A stretch of 5,560 nucleotides of DNA, taken from positions 1,313-6,872 of the forward strand of contig JAUMVS010000079.1 of the NCBI GenBank assembly GCA_030530045.1. Direction: 5' to 3'. The stretch's first letter is position 1. Each line of letters opens with the position of its first letter. The position numbers were made by a program, and so were the translations under genes. Below, in pieces: positions 4,677 through 5,560 of the stretch. Below the pieces are notes generated by a model. That model saw only the letters and a list, made by a program, of their open reading frames with translations, did not search any database and was not told where the DNA came from. The stretch comes from Phoenicibacter congonensis. Lineage in GTDB: Bacteria > Actinomycetota > Coriobacteriia > Coriobacteriales > Eggerthellaceae.

Positions 4677-5560
4677 TTAGCTTTCCGCGCTTACATAGCG
4701 CAGGGAAAGACCGTTGGATGTTTTTGCCCATACGAACGTATTCTTGCCCTGCGCGCCGATAGCGAGGCTGTTTGTGATTTGCGCGTCGGTGATATACAGC
4801 TTTCTGTTGCTGATGTATGCGACTTCTGTTGCAACCGTGCCGCTGTACTGCATGAATGAGAGCCGTTCGTTTGTCAGCAAGGTACGGAAAGCGCTGTTGG
4901 ACTTGCCGATTTCCACGCCGTCACCGCTTGCGCGAATCAGTGTAGAGTACTTGGTATCCACGCTGCCCGCGGCGTTCTGCGCAGTCGCTTCAAATTCCGC
5001 TTGCAGGGCTTGTGCGGTCTGGGTCAGAGTACTGTTGAAAGTTTTAATTAGTGAATCGTACTGGTTCGTGACGTAGGTTTTTTCCGCCTTGCTTTCAATG
5101 GAGCCTTGCAAGACAGAGAAAGTAGTGTTGACGGAAACGAGCCGCTCAAGGATTTGCGGGATGTTCATGTCCTGTACGGATTGCCATTCCGTCCCGTTGT
5201 AGCGATACAACTTGCAGTTATCGTCCGTATCAATCCAGAGATCCTGCTCCCTTGCGTCGGTGGGCGGGGTGCTCTGATAGTAGGTTTTTGCACCTGCCTC
5301 GCCGTCCTCTACCAGCTTTATCGGGGCTGTCCAGACGGAGACGGATACGGTTGCCGTTCGCGCCACGGCTTGGGACTGGATGACCCAGCATGGGTTGCCG
5401 TCCGCGTCGGGCAAAGATTGTGTCCAGCCGTCCAATGTACCTGTCAGGGATGCGGTGGCGAAGGTGTACAGAAGTGCGCTGGCAGGTACGTCCGGGGCGC
5501 TTTCTGCTCTTTTGTACAGATAAACGACGGCGGAATTGTAGCCGTTCGTGCCGTCTGTAC
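4677..5560 (-). CDS. Tail-tip / host-interaction protein, C-terminal part (start outside window)
   Basis: The frame is open to the right edge. The first visible residues (DGTNGYNSAVVYLYKRAE, from about 5555) and the following sandwich-like segment are typical of modular tail-tip proteins of siphophages infecting Firmicutes. Next comes a small domain with PTDAREQDLWIDTD and CKLYRYNGTEWQSV (about 5265-5180), a widespread phage structural module. A helical, coiled-coil-like stretch then runs from roughly 5155 to 4970 (IESKAEKTYV... ALQAEFEATAQ). The end, with VEIGKSNSAFRTLLTNERLS, YISNRKLYITDAQITNSLAI and a tryptophan/leucine-rich tail, matches the C-terminus of prophage endopeptidase-tail or minor structural proteins. 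Such proteins form the tail-tip hub or spike and bind the fibers. An internal TTG at 5435 should not be taken as the start. The gene directly precedes the fiber gene, with only 15 bases between its stop codon and the fiber ATG. Confidence 0.82.
   Translation of the reverse strand, partial: TDGTNGYNSAVVYLYKRAESAPDVPASALLYTFATASLTGTLDGWTQSLPDADGNPCWVIQSQAVARTATVSVSVWTAPIKLVEDGEAGAKTYYQSTPPTDAREQDLWIDTDDNCKLYRYNGTEWQSVQDMNIPQILERLVSVNTTFSVLQGSIESKAEKTYVTNQYDSLIKTFNSTLTQTAQALQAEFEATAQNAAGSVDTKYSTLIRASGDGVEIGKSNSAFRTLLTNERLSFMQYSGTVATEVAYISNRKLYITDAQITNSLAIGAQGKNTFVWAKTSNGLSLRYVSAES

Noticed and set aside
1..5560. CRISPR array, tRNA, IS element or integration site
   Set aside because: Reading both strands I saw no regularly spaced direct repeats, cloverleaf, transposase or terminal inverted repeats. 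The only long repeat is the TR/VR pair.

Overview
The window looks like the tail-adhesion end of a phage or prophage late operon from a Gram-positive host, probably a gut Firmicute of the class Clostridia. I infer this from strong AAGGAGG-type ribosome-binding sites before almost every gene, moderately GC-rich sequence, and siphovirus-style tail-tip and fiber proteins. All credible genes are on the minus strand, so transcription runs from 5560 towards 1. I cannot tell an integrated prophage from a free phage: no integrase, att site or host gene is visible.

Layout in the direction of transcription. (1) 5560-4677: C-terminal part of a large tail-tip/host-interaction protein, open at the window edge. 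(2) 4661-2604: a 685-residue tail fiber with Ig-like repeats, two collagen-like/GGTG fiber motifs, an HxH motif and a C-terminal lectin-like tip. (3) 2586-1933: three small genes of unknown function. (4) 1913-1014: a 299-residue protein with a C-type-lectin/DUF6273-like C-terminus. (5) 959-507: a 150-residue four-helix-bundle protein resembling the Avd accessory protein. (6) 468-341: a template repeat. (7) 340-104: a structured, apparently non-coding spacer. (8) 103-1: the first 34 codons of a gene that is most likely the reverse transcriptase, cut by the window edge.

Items 4-8 form a diversity-generating retroelement (DGR). The 128-bp template repeat (TR, 341-468) matches the 3' end of the 299-residue gene (variable repeat, VR, 1026-1153) with an exact 685-bp offset and no gaps. 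It differs at ten positions, and all ten are adenines on the TR coding strand, the signature of adenine-directed mutagenic retrohoming. Five of the changes fall in asparagine codons of the TR and replace Asn with Ala, Gly, Asp, Ala and Tyr in the protein. A perfect 10-bp inverted repeat (978-1002) lies just past the VR and the target stop codon, where known DGRs carry the hairpin/cruciform used for target recognition.

Functionally, the fixed fiber and tail-tip proteins would build the adhesion apparatus, and the DGR target would be its rapidly evolving receptor-binding part. The RNA carrying the TR would be reverse transcribed by the RT with the Avd-like partner, and the mutated cDNA would replace the VR. 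The identification of the DGR is firm from the TR/VR pattern. The RT assignment is weaker because only its N-terminus is present.
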